Shown: positions 6,945 to 15,994, numbered from the stretch's first letter. The stretch is DNA of 64,000 nt from Bacteroidota bacterium (GCA_018830105.1 JAHJTC010000004.1:558001-622000); one strand, 5' to 3'. Notes: generated by a model from the letters alone, not told the origin. Program-made: numbers and translations.

Positions 6945-9008
6945 TTACTTTGCAGGAATGATATCAATGATAACCGTCCTGTTGTAAAAACGTTCTTCCG
7001 GGAATCTGTTTTCGAATGGTGCTAAATTTTCATCTTCACCAAATCCGTAAACTTCAAATGTAACATCGTTCCTGTTTGCTTTGGCCAATGCTTTTTGCAT
7101 AATTTTTTTAACATCATTTGCCCGTGCAGTAGATAAATTCAGGTTGAAATCTTCACCTCCGATAATATCGGTATGGCCGTGTATAATAACCGTTCCGTTT
7201 TCAGGAATCTTGGGGGTCACTATTTCGGTCAGATATTTATCATACATGGCAATAGCATCAGCAGTATTGAATTCATAAATTATGCTGAACCGCATCATTT
7301 CTTCTTCTTCAGGTGGAGTCCAAAGTACAAGGTTAGCAGTAGTTTCTTTACTAATCAGCTTTCCGCTCTTTGTTTGACCCGTCATTCTTATGTTGTAGTT
7401 ACCATCAGGGTTTGTGCCCAAAATGGCTTTGCCCGGAATACTAACAGTCTCACGACTATAGGGACCAAAGGTTTGAACCATTCCTTTTTTGTCTTCCAGT
7501 TCCATTGTCCATGAAGTAAAGGCGGTATCAGCACCTGCGACCTGGAAAGTAACATAACTGTCGATTGGCGCTTCCTGAATATCAGTGATTTCAACTGGTC
7601 TAAGTGGTATATCATTGCCACTATGGAACTCCATCAGCAGTTCAGGAGAGCCGCTTGCGATTGTAACCCTGCGGTCTTCTTCGCGAAGCAAAACCAATTC
7701 GAGTTTGCCACCTGGTTGCTCTGAAGGGGTCGTAGGTTTTAATTGGCCATCAGTACGAATCCTCGACGGAGCAATTTCAAATACATCTGTCAGGTATTTC
7801 TTTGTGGCTTCAGCCATTGCTTTGCCATCTTCTACACCTGTTCTTGATGAGCCGGTCAGGGCAATGCTTGTGTTCGGGTATTCCAACATGCGGTCGCCAA
7901 GGATGTTCAGCAGATTATAGTAGACTGTCATCTGGCGTTTTGAGCGGCCTGTCAGTGTTTTAGGTGTATATACTTCCAATTGATCTTCGCTGAAGTCTTC
8001 TACCTGATCTTTCTCTAGCAATACATAGCGGCTCGGGATTTCAACAGATCCTTGGTTGAAGAATACGTAATTGCGAACCGGGAATGTTTCCCTTACGCTA
8101 CGCTCTACCGGAATGTTTTCAGGTGATTCAACAATAAAGGTCACATCAGGTTCAACTATCACCATAGGAACAAAAATTTCTTCTCTTACTGCTATTTCAT
8201 GGCCACGGCCGATCTTAAGTGCCAGGCCTGCTCTTATTGTGGTTATATTCCACGATTCGATTGAGCGTGGTTCTTGACCAAAATAGGGATGAAAAGAAAC
8301 AAAAGGAGAAAGCAAGACTTTAGTTTGTTTCGTATCCGCTGAAAGCGGGATGTCGTATCCGGCACCGATTTGCATCGAGATGATTGATTTTTTTACTTCA
8401 CTAAAATCACCTTCCACATCAGGTCGGGCAGGTACGTTAGGATAATCCGGGCTAATACCTTCCTGATACAGGAAGTCTTTATCCAGATTGAAAGCCACAC
8501 GTGGCCCGAGGAAGATGAAAAAATTTGATTTAAAGGGTGCGATACGCAGGCTTGGCTCAATCGTGATGTACGAAAGGCCGGTCTCTAAATCTGCCGGACA
8601 GTTGCAAGGTGTTCGTACCTGATCCCAGGTACCTTTGCGGCTGTCGTATCCGGCCTGAAGCATGAATCCCAAAACTGTTCCGGGACGATGATACGCTATA
8701 ACCGGGGCGGCAAAAAGCCCGACTCCCATTGCATCACCAAAAGCTGTCCCAACCATAAAGTCGTTGGAAAGCTGTTGTGTCGTTCCCTCATGAAAGTTGA
8801 AATTAGCAGCAGCTGCTACACCAAAACGCCACGAAGGTTGTGTATAGGTTACTTCCTGAGCTTCCTGGGCTTCCTGTGCTTGAAGTGTTGAAAAAGTTGC
8901 AGCCATAAGAAAGGTGCAGGCTATAAAACTTTTAACAATCAGGTTATAAGGGAACCACGCCTTGCGCGATTCCTTTTTAACATTTGCTTTAAATATTGAA
9001 TTTTTCAT
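6945..9008 (-). CDS. OmpA-family outer-membrane protein with N-terminal barrel
   Basis: 687 residues from an ATG at 9008. A long signal peptide ends near TLQAQ and is followed by EAQEAQE, a short internal repeat. Residues about 45-280 look like an outer-membrane beta-barrel (alternating strands, GxGLFAAPVIAYHRPG, GAGYDIPLS). A central region carries a second OmpA-like fold remnant (about 340-450). The C-terminal OmpA peptidoglycan-binding domain lies at about 560-687, with EFNTADAIAMYDKYL, IHGHTDIIGGEDFN and LSTARANDVKKIM. The protein should bridge outer membrane and peptidoglycan. A hairpin upstream and a clear terminator downstream suggest it is transcribed alone. Confidence 0.88.
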   Translation of the reverse strand: MKNSIFKANVKKESRKAWFPYNLIVKSFIACTFLMAATFSTLQAQEAQEAQEVTYTQPSWRFGVAAAANFNFHEGTTQQLSNDFMVGTAFGDAMGVGLFAAPVIAYHRPGTVLGFMLQAGYDSRKGTWDQVRTPCNCPADLETGLSYITIEPSLRIAPFKSNFFIFLGPRVAFNLDKDFLYQEGISPDYPNVPARPDVEGDFSEVKKSIISMQIGAGYDIPLSADTKQTKVLLSPFVSFHPYFGQEPRSIESWNITTIRAGLALKIGRGHEIAVREEIFVPMVIVEPDVTFIVESPENIPVERSVRETFPVRNYVFFNQGSVEIPSRYVLLEKDQVEDFSEDQLEVYTPKTLTGRSKRQMTVYYNLLNILGDRMLEYPNTSIALTGSSRTGVEDGKAMAEATKKYLTDVFEIAPSRIRTDGQLKPTTPSEQPGGKLELVLLREEDRRVTIASGSPELLMEFHSGNDIPLRPVEITDIQEAPIDSYVTFQVAGADTAFTSWTMELEDKKGMVQTFGPYSRETVSIPGKAILGTNPDGNYNIRMTGQTKSGKLISKETTANLVLWTPPEEEEMMRFSIIYEFNTADAIAMYDKYLTEIVTPKIPENGTVIIHGHTDIIGGEDFNLNLSTARANDVKKIMQKALAKANRNDVTFEVYGFGEDENLAPFENRFPEERFYNRTVIIDIIPAK

Positions 9009-9044
9009 TTTTTCTTTTTTTAAAATGTTTTAAATGCTTTGGAA

Positions 9045-9063
9045 AATCCCCCCGAAGGGGATT
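9045..9063 (-). terminator. UUCG-type hairpin after the ice-binding lipoprotein gene
   Basis: On the minus strand AATCCCC (9057-9063) and GGGGATT (9045-9051) pair around TTCGG, a stable UUCG-like loop, about 28 bp after the stop at 9092. Only a short TTTT follows, so termination may be partial, with some readthrough into the OmpA gene. Confidence 0.6.
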
Positions 9064-9091
9064 AACCTATTGTCTATTTCCTGTTTTTAAT

Positions 9092-12000
9092 TTATGGTGC
9101 AACTACAGTACTTGCATTCAAGGTAACAGCGGTCTGTGCCAATAATCTGCCGGTAACAGTTGCTCCTGTATTGAGTGAAATAAGTGTAGCACTTAAAATA
9201 TTTCCAAATAATTCGGTTTCTGTGCCAAGAACTGCCTGACCAGTTACTACCCAGGTAATATTGCTGGCTTGTGCGCCTCCTTGTAATATAACTTGTGAGC
9301 TAGCCATTAATGCAAGATCTTGAGCAATCTGGAAAACCCATGTATCGTTTTCATTACCTGATAAAGTTACGGTGGCGTCGGAATCTAATAATACTCCGGT
9401 ACTCCATTTATATAATCCGGGAGCTAATGTGAGTCCGCTGATATTTCCGGCACCCATATCTATAATCGGCGCAGGGACTACCAGACCATTGGCTGTAGTG
9501 AAAGCAGTTTCCATATCGGAAACAGCTGCTGTTAACATAGCCGGGGTTGGTGGGGCATAATCTGCAGCATAAACATTTCCTGTTACAAGTGTTGGAATTG
9601 TAGTATGCGATGAGGCGCCATCGGTATTCATTATTAATGCGAATCCGGTTATAGCTGTTGATGTTGCAGGACTTACGCCGATATTGCCTTCAATAGCAGT
9701 AACTCCAGTTGTTGAAATTCCTGATTTAGTTAAGATGGAGAAAAAGCCGGCACCTCCTAAATCAATTTGTCCAGGCCCAATCGGGTCATTTTCTTCAAAG
9801 TTGGCTACCAATACCCGATCGCCTGTTATAATAAAGGTGTATTCCAGATTACTTGATAAAATATTGGTTCCCTCCGACCAGTTCAGGAAAGTGTAACCGA
9901 CATTTGCAATAGCAGAAACGGTTACTGATGCACCTTCATCGTAAGTTCCTGCACCATTTGTATTTCCGCCTTCAGCAGGATTGCTCGATAATTCAACATT
10001 ATATTGCATAGAGCCATCTTCTGTAAAGTTAGCTACCAATATCCGGTTATCAGTAATTGTAAAGGTGTATGCTGCATTCGTAGAAACGATATTGGCTCCT
10101 TCTGTCCAGTTAAGGAAGATGTATCCGATATTTGCATTGGCCGAAATGGTTACTGATTCTCCTGAATCATAGGTGCCTGCTCCGCTTGTTGTTCCGCCTT
10201 CAGCAGGATTGCTTGACAATTCAACGTTATATTGCACGGAGCCATCTTCTGTAAAGTTAGCTACCAATATCCGGTTATCAGTTATTGTAAAGGTGTATGC
10301 TGCATTCGTTGAAACAATGTTGGTTCCTTCTGTCCAGTTCAGGAAGGTGTATCCGGTATTGGTATTGGCAGATACGGTTACTGATTCTCCTGAATCATAG
10401 GTGCCTGCTCCGCTTGTTGTTCCGCCTTCAGCAGGATTGCTTGACAATTCAACGTTATATTGCACGGAGCCATCTTCTGTAAAGTTAGCTACCAATATCC
10501 GGTTATCTGTAATTGTAAAGGTGTATGCTGCATTCGTCGAAACAATGTTGGTTCCTTCTGTCCAGTTCAGGAAGGTGTATCCGGTATTGGCATTGGCAGA
10601 AACGGTTACTGATTCTCCTGAATCATAGATGCCTGCTCCGCTTGTTGTTCCGCCTTCAGCAGGATTGCTCGACAAATCAACAATATACTGCACAGGGCTA
10701 TTATCTATAAAATTGGCTACGAGTTCACGATTTTCGGTTATTGTAAAAGTGAAAATCGCATTTTGAGAAACAATGTTTGCGCCCTCGGTCCAGTTCAAGA
10801 AAGTATATCCTGGATTTACATTGGCTAAAATAGTCACCGATGCTCCTGAATCAAAGATTCCTGCTCCACTTGTTGTTCCGCCCTCAGCAGGATTGCTTGA
10901 CAAACCAACACTAAACTGCTCGATGACAATTTCTGTAAAATTCGCCACCAATGTCCGGTTTTCAGTTATTGTAAAACTGTACGCTGCATTTGCAGAAACA
11001 ACATTTGTTCCTTCAGTCCAGTTCAGAAATTCGTATCCTACATTTGCTTGGGCTAATACCGTTACTGATGCATTCAATTCAAAGGCACCACCTCCTAATG
11101 TGGCTCCGCCTTCAGCCGGATTACTGGACAAACTTACAATATACTGTGCTGCCACATTTTCTGTAAAGTTGGCTACTAATACCCGATTATCGGTTATCGT
11201 AAAGGTATACTGTGCATTCTGGGAAACAACATTTGTTCCTTCAGTCCAGTTTAAAAATTGGTATCCAACATTTGCACCGGCCGAAACGGTTACTGATGTT
11301 CCTGAATTAAAAGTACCTTCTCCGATTGTGTTACCGCCTATAATCGGATTGCTGGACAAACCAACCGTATACTGTGTAGTGACAATTTTTGTGAAGTTGG
11401 CTACTAATGTCCGGTTTTCAGTTATCATAAAGGTGTAATTGGCATTCTGAGAAACAACGATATCTCCTTCGGTCCAGTTCGAAAATTCGTATTCTGCATT
11501 TGCACTGGCAGAAATGTTAACCAACGCATTTAAATCAAAGATGCCTCCTCCAATTGTATTTCCACCTTCGGTAGGGCTGCTGGACAAATCAACGGTAAAT
11601 TGCAAGACGCCATTTTCTGTAAAGTTGGCTACGAGTTCGCGATTTCCTGTAATCGTAAAGTTATAATTAGCATCCTGAGAAACCACATTTGTTCCTTCAG
11701 TCCAGTTCAAGAATGTGTAACCTGCGCTTGCAATGGCCGATACAGTAACTGATGCATTCAAATTATAAATACCTCCTCCGGTTGTCATTCCTCCTTCAAC
11801 AGGATTAGATGATAAGGTCACAACATGTTGTAAGGTGAAGTTAGCTACCAAATCTCTGTTCCCGTCCATAGTAAAGTGATAATCAGGATTGGTTGAAACC
11901 ACAACTCCGTCCTGAGTCCAGTTAACAAACGAATAACCAAAATTGGGGGTAGCAACTACATTTATTAAAGAATCTTGAATAAATGTGCCTGCCCCACTGG

Positions 12001-12550
12001 TTGTTCCACCTTCCTCTGGAATTGAGGATAGCGTTATCTCTGCATTGGTTGTGAATGACCAATGATAATCTTCCATTAAGCCCTGGCCGATTTGGTCAGT
12101 GGCTTTTGTCGTAACAGTAGCTAAATAAAGCACATCCGGCAAAAGTGGAACCGAGGGCGAAAAGCTTGCCGTTAATCCATTATAGGTAACAGCCCCGGTT
12201 ATTAATGTACTGGCTTGTTGAAGGCCAGAAGATTCCTGCGTGTTTGACTTAGCTTCCTTATTACCTTTACTACGTACAGCAATTCCGTTATTTGGAACTG
12301 GTACGGCTTTAGATGCTTCGCCTTGTAAAACGATAAATGATTCCTGATTGATCGTTGCAGAATCCATTTCCATATTAAATGTTGCTGATATAATCTGATC
12401 AAGAGGCACATCAATAGCATTGTCAACAGGGATTGTTGAAATCACTAGCGGGCATAAGAATTCCTTGGGTTCAAATTCGTCCTTTTTGCAACCGTTAAAA
12501 AAGACAACTATTGCCAAAGCAATAATTGGTAAAAGTAGTAACTTTTTCAT
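9092..12550 (-). CDS. Giant lipoprotein: SbsA Ig-like domain, ten InlB-B-type repeats, C-terminal DUF3494 ice-binding domain
   Basis: 1152 residues. I start at the ATG at 12550 (MKKLLLLPIIALAI) because the -7 box at 12579-12586 lies inside the longer frame that opens at 12616. The lipobox VFFNGC gives a lipid anchor. Residues about 25-175 match a Big_5/SbsA Ig-like domain (VISTIPVDNAIDVPLDQIIS). Ten repeats of about 76 residues follow, each with LSSNPAEGGTTSGAG, FLNWTEG and LVANF, typical of the divergent InlB B-repeat. The last 230 residues (from GQIDLGGAGFFSILTKSG) have the DUF3494 hallmarks: GNIGVSPA, GNVYAADY, LAPGLYKW, TWVFQIAQDL and LGTETELFGNIL. DUF3494 proteins bind ice or act as surface adhesins. 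The repeats probably act as a stalk holding the domain away from the cell. Confidence 0.88.
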   Translation of the reverse strand: MKKLLLLPIIALAIVVFFNGCKKDEFEPKEFLCPLVISTIPVDNAIDVPLDQIISATFNMEMDSATINQESFIVLQGEASKAVPVPNNGIAVRSKGNKEAKSNTQESSGLQQASTLITGAVTYNGLTASFSPSVPLLPDVLYLATVTTKATDQIGQGLMEDYHWSFTTNAEITLSSIPEEGGTTSGAGTFIQDSLINVVATPNFGYSFVNWTQDGVVVSTNPDYHFTMDGNRDLVANFTLQHVVTLSSNPVEGGMTTGGGIYNLNASVTVSAIASAGYTFLNWTEGTNVVSQDANYNFTITGNRELVANFTENGVLQFTVDLSSSPTEGGNTIGGGIFDLNALVNISASANAEYEFSNWTEGDIVVSQNANYTFMITENRTLVANFTKIVTTQYTVGLSSNPIIGGNTIGEGTFNSGTSVTVSAGANVGYQFLNWTEGTNVVSQNAQYTFTITDNRVLVANFTENVAAQYIVSLSSNPAEGGATLGGGAFELNASVTVLAQANVGYEFLNWTEGTNVVSANAAYSFTITENRTLVANFTEIVIEQFSVGLSSNPAEGGTTSGAGIFDSGASVTILANVNPGYTFLNWTEGANIVSQNAIFTFTITENRELVANFIDNSPVQYIVDLSSNPAEGGTTSGAGIYDSGESVTVSANANTGYTFLNWTEGTNIVSTNAAYTFTITDNRILVANFTEDGSVQYNVELSSNPAEGGTTSGAGTYDSGESVTVSANTNTGYTFLNWTEGTNIVSTNAAYTFTITDNRILVANFTEDGSVQYNVELSSNPAEGGTTSGAGTYDSGESVTISANANIGYIFLNWTEGANIVSTNAAYTFTITDNRILVANFTEDGSMQYNVELSSNPAEGGNTNGAGTYDEGASVTVSAIANVGYTFLNWSEGTNILSSNLEYTFIITGDRVLVANFEENDPIGPGQIDLGGAGFFSILTKSGISTTGVTAIEGNIGVSPATSTAITGFALIMNTDGASSHTTIPTLVTGNVYAADYAPPTPAMLTAAVSDMETAFTTANGLVVPAPIIDMGAGNISGLTLAPGLYKWSTGVLLDSDATVTLSGNENDTWVFQIAQDLALMASSQVILQGGAQASNITWVVTGQAVLGTETELFGNILSATLISLNTGATVTGRLLAQTAVTLNASTVVAP
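9960..10680 (-). repeat. Near-identical 228-bp tandem repeats inside the ice-binding lipoprotein gene
   Basis: Repeats 7, 8 and 9 of the InlB-B array are almost identical at the DNA level and recur with a 228-bp period; for example GCCTGCTCCGCTTGTTGTTC recurs at about 10177 and 10405, with a near copy at 10632. Outer repeats (1-5) have diverged. This pattern shows recent unit duplication in the centre of the array and predicts length variation between strains. Confidence 0.85.
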
Positions 12551-12578
12551 TTTGTGATATTTATAATTATTTATGGAG

Positions 12579-12634
12579 CAAAGGTAGAGCCGGAGGTATC
12601 CATATATATTATACAATTATGAATATAAGTTACA
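12579..12634 (-). promoter_or_regulatory. Paired-TTACA promoter element of the ice-binding lipoprotein gene
   Basis: Half-sites TTATACAATT at 12609 and TTACATAGTT at 12630 are 21 bp apart. A 22-bp spacer leads to CAAAGGTA at 12579-12586, which reads TACCTTTG on the minus strand and is an exact TAnnTTTG -7 box. Transcription should begin near 12572, which fixes the translation start at 12550. Confidence 0.7.
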
Positions 12635-12639
12635 TAGTT

Positions 12640-13077
12640 CACACATTGCTGTTTGTGACATTTTGGTTTTCAGGGCTCAAAATTCAAGGGTATAAGAATC
12701 AACTGAAATCACACAGGTGTTGACAAGACTAACTTATCACATCATTACTCCACTCACAGAATCGTTTTTGGGTTTCGGCTTTGCGACTTTTACGCGGGCA
12801 AGATGTCGGAGTAGTTTAAAGGGACAGCAAAATAAACGACCCCGGAATTTCCCAAACCGTTAGGCTAACAGCAAAATACTTTTTTATTATAAGCTCTACA
12901 GAGGAAAGGACATCGAATGGTTTTAAGGTTGTTTTTTAGTGTGACCGTTGGTAAAAGCAAAATCTGCCAATTCAATTTGTAATAAATGGCTTTGGCTATT
13001 TGGGTTATTAAAGAAAAAAACGAGCTTAAAGCTGTGACCCTAATTTTTTATTGATTGACTAAATTTTTAAAGCCAAG
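12640..13077. other. Intergenic region without a recognisable gene
   Basis: About 440 bp between the promoter of the ice-binding gene and the stop of the PorT-like gene. I see no credible coding frame, RNA gene or long repeat. A near-palindrome GTTAGGCTAAC occurs at 12859-12869, but nothing supports a specific role. Confidence 0.6.
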
Positions 13078-13785
13078 CTAAAACCGATAAAACAATCCCG
13101 CTTGTACCCCAATCGTATAGAGCTTTTCGGTGATGGGAGTATCGGTTGTTTTAAACAGGTCATGTGCGTAATACATGCGGAATTTTGAGTAAAGTTTTTC
13201 ATTTACAGAAAAAGTTATTCCAATAGCCAGAATGCCTTCTAATCCTAATGCGTTTTTTTCGCTGCTTATCCTACGATTTGAAATATCATGCTTGCCAGAG
13301 AAATTAACCAAGTCAAGATAATGCATTTCTTTGACGAAAATATTCGCTGCTAATCCGGCTGATATAAAGGGCTTTACATATATTGAGCTAAGACTAAAAG
13401 AAGCCAAAATGGGAACATCTATGAAATGATACGTATTTCTTGCTTTATAACTTGAAAGGACGTTTCCTTCACCGTCTATGCCTTGCGCTGTGGAATTATA
13501 ACCCCTTGTAGCATATTCTATTCCAGACTCCAACAACCAATTGTCAGTAAGGTGGTAACCAAAGTTTAATCCACCAGTAAAACCATAGGCTGGTGATTCA
13601 GCTTCGTTACGCATTTCAATTATATAATCCAATGACCCTTCCAAATTGCGGTATGCATAAACACCGCCAAATACCGCTCCAACTGATAATTTGCTGGCTG
13701 TCTCCTGGGCATTGAGTTTGCTCAAAGAATTAAAAAACAATATGACAATAATTCCAAAAGATAAGAAATGCTTAAATTTACTCAT
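13078..13785 (-). CDS. PorT-like outer-membrane beta-barrel protein
   Basis: 235 residues with a signal peptide (GIIVILFFNSLSKLNAQ). The mature part is made of alternating polar and hydrophobic strands with glycine/tyrosine-rich turns: GAVFGGVYAYRNLEG, GLNFGYHLTDNWLLESGIEY, YHFIDVPILASFSL, KPFISAGLAANIFV. It ends in a terminal aromatic strand with final Phe (IGVQAGLFYRF). This is the PorT/OMP_b-brl_2 small barrel pattern of Bacteroidota. The ligand or partner is unknown. It is divergent from the VOC lipoprotein gene, and the two -7 boxes are about 67 bp apart. Confidence 0.8.
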   Translation of the reverse strand: MSKFKHFLSFGIIVILFFNSLSKLNAQETASKLSVGAVFGGVYAYRNLEGSLDYIIEMRNEAESPAYGFTGGLNFGYHLTDNWLLESGIEYATRGYNSTAQGIDGEGNVLSSYKARNTYHFIDVPILASFSLSSIYVKPFISAGLAANIFVKEMHYLDLVNFSGKHDISNRRISSEKNALGLEGILAIGITFSVNEKLYSKFRMYYAHDLFKTTDTPITEKLYTIGVQAGLFYRF

Positions 13786-13810
13786 GATGAAATACTGGTA
13801 ATGAATTTAG

Positions 13811-13818
13811 CAAAGTTA
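13811..13818 (-). promoter_or_regulatory. -7 box of the PorT-like gene
   Basis: CAAAGTTA reads TAACTTTG on the minus strand, matching TAnnTTTG, 26 bp before the start codon at 13785. I find no good -33 TTTG at the right distance. Confidence 0.5.
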
Positions 13819-13861
13819 AAAAAGCAGCTTTAGAAATCCACCATAAAAATCTGGTTGAAAA

Positions 13862-13892
13862 CTTGTTCTCAACTGCTTACTGCTTATCTTTG
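13862..13892 (+). promoter_or_regulatory. Bacteroidota-type promoter of the VOC lipoprotein gene
   Basis: CTTG with TTG at 13863-13865, a 19-bp spacer, then TATCTTTG at 13885-13892, which fits TTTG-N19/21-TAnnTTTG. The implied transcription start is near 13899. This excludes the upstream ATG at 13855 and supports the ATG at 13912. Confidence 0.75.
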
Positions 13893-13911
13893 CGACCTAA
13901 TTATAGTTATC

Positions 13912-14457
13912 ATGTTAAATTACAGCTGGTTATATTTTATCATAATGATATTAACCATTGGGTGTAGCACAAAAAATAATAATACCATGAAAGACGAACA
14001 GAAAAACGATCCAACTATTCAAAACAATACCGAACAGGATTCAACGCCAAGAGTAACAGGCATTGGAGGGATTTTTTTCTTTTCGGATAATCCCGAGAAA
14101 ACCAGAGAATGGTATGCTAATCATCTCGGTTTGGCAGTAAATGAATGGGGATCATCCTTTGAATTCAGAAATGCCAATCGCCCTAACGAAATCAATTACC
14201 TGCAATGGAGTCCGTTTAAACAAGGCTCTGAATATTTTCAGCCTTCCGAGAAGGAATTTATGATTAATTACAGGGTGCAACATATCGAAAAGCTTGTTGA
14301 AAACCTGCGCAGCAAAGGGGTGACGATTCTTGATTCGATTGAAACTTTCGATTATGGAAAATTTGTCCATATCATGGATGCCGATGGGAATAAAATTGAA
14401 CTCTGGGAACCCGTCGATCATGTATTTACTGAAATGGGTGGCGAAACCACTAAATAA
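13912..14457 (+). CDS. VOC (glyoxalase/bleomycin-resistance fold) lipoprotein
   Basis: 181 residues from the ATG at 13912, chosen because the promoter lies at 13862-13892. A hydrophobic leader ends in ILTIGC, a probable lipobox, and is followed by an Asn/Asp/Gln-rich linker to about residue 50. A single VOC domain follows: GIGGIFFFSDNPEKTREWYA, HLGLAVNEWG, INYLQWSPF, FMINYRVQHIEKLVENLRSKG, FVHIMDADGNKIELWEP. The final Glu in KIELWEP is the usual metal ligand. Most VOC proteins of this type are cytoplasmic, so an exported, lipid-anchored version is unusual; internal start sites at the later Met codons would make it cytoplasmic. Substrate is unknown. Confidence 0.8.
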   Translation: MLNYSWLYFIIMILTIGCSTKNNNTMKDEQKNDPTIQNNTEQDSTPRVTGIGGIFFFSDNPEKTREWYANHLGLAVNEWGSSFEFRNANRPNEINYLQWSPFKQGSEYFQPSEKEFMINYRVQHIEKLVENLRSKGVTILDSIETFDYGKFVHIMDADGNKIELWEPVDHVFTEMGGETTK

Positions 14458-14501
14458 AGGGTTTACTGCAATTTTGCGGGCAAACACTTTTAGAATTAAG
14501 A

Positions 14502-14547
14502 CTGAGGTTAAGGCTGAGAAGGATAATCTACTCAACCTTAATCTCAG
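14502..14547 (+). terminator. Inverted repeat after the VOC gene
   Basis: Arms of 17 bases (14502-14518 and 14531-14547) pair at 15 positions around a 12-base loop, 45 bp after the VOC stop. Only TTTG follows, so this may be a terminator or just an RNA 3-prime stem. Confidence 0.5.
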
Positions 14548-14626
14548 CCTTTGATAGCTTGATTTTCCGAAAATACATTGCAACTTTCCACGCTATTCGC
14601 TGTATAACCCAAATAAATAATAGAAT

Positions 14627-14956
14627 ATGGCTACTTCAGAAGATTTTATGCAGTTTGTACTCGATCAGTTAAATGCGCTTGAAGGAATTTCGCACCGTAA
14701 AATGTTCGGTGAATATGGTGTTTACTATCAAGGGAAAATATTTGGTCTGGTATGCGACAATCAATTGTTTATCAAACCTACCGAAAGCGGTCGAGCGTTC
14801 ATTGGCTCAGTTCAGGAGGCTCCACCCTACCCCGGTGCTAAAAATAGCTTTCTGATCACCGAGCAACTTGAAAATAGTGCTTGGCTTCAGGAACTTGTTA
14901 AAATTACGGCGGCAGAACTACCCGAACCCAAACCAAAAACGAAGAAAAAACGATAA
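14627..14956 (+). CDS. TfoX N-terminal-domain protein
   Basis: 109 residues, ATG at 14627. The sequence FMQFVLDQLNALEGISHRKMFGEYG, YYQGKIFGLVCDNQLFIKPT, EAPPYPGAKNSFLI and LVKITAAELPEPKPK matches the stand-alone TfoX N-terminal domain family. These proteins share the domain with the competence regulator TfoX, but stand-alone copies have no firm function. The C-terminal tail is lysine-rich (KPKTKKKR), which could suit nucleic-acid binding. It is convergent with the DUF2271 gene, which stops 5 bp away. Confidence 0.85.
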   Translation: MATSEDFMQFVLDQLNALEGISHRKMFGEYGVYYQGKIFGLVCDNQLFIKPTESGRAFIGSVQEAPPYPGAKNSFLITEQLENSAWLQELVKITAAELPEPKPKTKKKR

Positions 14957-14961
14957 CCCAT

Positions 14962-15714
14962 TTAAGGAATGACAATTTTTTTTGCAGAAATGCTTCCTTC
15001 AGCAGTGATCACAATAATGTAAATACCTTTGGACAAGTGAGATAGATTCAGTTTATTTTGATTGGAAGCCAGTAGCAAGTGACCACTTAAGTCATAAACT
15101 GCTATTTCAAAATAGCCGGGATACGACACATTTACGATATGATTGTTTTGATCCAAGCCAAAGAAATCCTTATTCCGGCCGAAATCGTCAAGCCCCACAC
15201 TGTTATCAGGTTGCCACTGTATATTGATCGCTGTAAAGCTTGGTAAATCAAAGGGATTAATAAGTTGTGCCTCATTAGTTTTTGAAAAACCAACTGATCC
15301 GAAATTACCGGTGCCGTTTTTATCCGTGAGTTCAAACCAGAGTTTATATTCCCCGTCAGGAACCACATTACCGTTAAAGTCTGTTGCATCCCACATTGCG
15401 CTTCGGTTTGCGTGACTGTTGCGTGTTGCACCTGTAATGGCATCAGTAACATCGAACTCAGATCCTGCTGCGGCAGTACTTGCTTGCCAGGTATTCAGAT
15501 GCGTGCGCCTGTTTTGTGCATATGCCATTAACGTTTTGACAAAGTTTCCGTCGGCATCCTCGATCCAGATAGCCAGAATGTTTCTGGGAGCATAATTGCC
15601 GCCGGCAGACCCTGTTGTAGCTGTAACAGCCAATTCACCGGGAGTTTGAGCCTGAAGATCCGGAGATAAGCCTAATGCAATTAGCATTGTTAGCGTAAGT
15701 AGAAATCTCAACAT
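14962..15714 (-). CDS. DUF2271-domain secreted protein with T9SS sorting tail
   Basis: 250 residues. A signal peptide (FLLTLTMLIALGLSPDLQAQ) precedes a DUF2271 domain at about 25-165, seen in NYAPRNILAIWIEDADGNFV, KTLMAYAQNRRTHLNTW, DAITGATRNSH and VPDGEYKLWFELTDKNG. DUF2271 proteins are periplasmic and are often found near flavin or PepSY systems; no such partner is seen here. The C-terminal 70 residues (FEIAVYDLSGHLLL, LSHLSKGIYIIVI, AKKIVIP) are a type A T9SS sorting domain, so the protein is predicted to be exported across the outer membrane. It is probably monocistronic. Confidence 0.82.
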   Translation of the reverse strand: MLRFLLTLTMLIALGLSPDLQAQTPGELAVTATTGSAGGNYAPRNILAIWIEDADGNFVKTLMAYAQNRRTHLNTWQASTAAAGSEFDVTDAITGATRNSHANRSAMWDATDFNGNVVPDGEYKLWFELTDKNGTGNFGSVGFSKTNEAQLINPFDLPSFTAINIQWQPDNSVGLDDFGRNKDFFGLDQNNHIVNVSYPGYFEIAVYDLSGHLLLASNQNKLNLSHLSKGIYIIVITAEGSISAKKIVIP

Positions 15715-15782
15715 AATGATAGTTTTGAAATGTTAGTTATTAAGGCTAAAATACACTTTTTAATGCAACAGCTATCAATCTA

Positions 15783-15808
15783 TAAAAAAAACAGCGACTG
15801 CTGCTGTT
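15783..15808 (-). terminator. Terminator of the T9SS/PID-CTERM operon
   Basis: On the minus strand AACAGC (15803-15808) pairs with GCTGTT (15790-15795) and is followed by a run of T (15783-15790). It lies about 190 bp after the stop of the 81-residue protein, somewhat far, so there may be a 3-prime untranslated region. Confidence 0.45.
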
Positions 15809-15994
15809 GAGGCTGTTTTTTACAAGCCTAATCTTCATACCAATATAGCCTTAGTGCGATAAAATTTAGTGCATTTTAAAACACTATCATTGATAATAAG
15901 ACACCTACAACCGCACTTAATTAAAGGAGACAAGTCAGGGCTTATGTCCAAAACCATCAAGAATGCGAATACAGAAGAAGTTAAAAAGGCACAG

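Noticed and set aside
10773-11438. 221-codon plus-strand frame inside the ice-binding gene
   Set aside because: It is the antisense shadow of the InlB-B repeats and follows their period.
12551-12616. Longer N-terminus for the ice-binding lipoprotein starting at 12616
   Set aside because: The extension lacks a signal sequence and overlaps the -7 box at 12579-12586, so the start at 12550 is preferred.
12859-12869. GTTAGGC followed by TAAC, resembling an integron attC core half
   Set aside because: A single match to GTTRRRY with no proper partner arm, no integrase and no cassette array; most likely chance.
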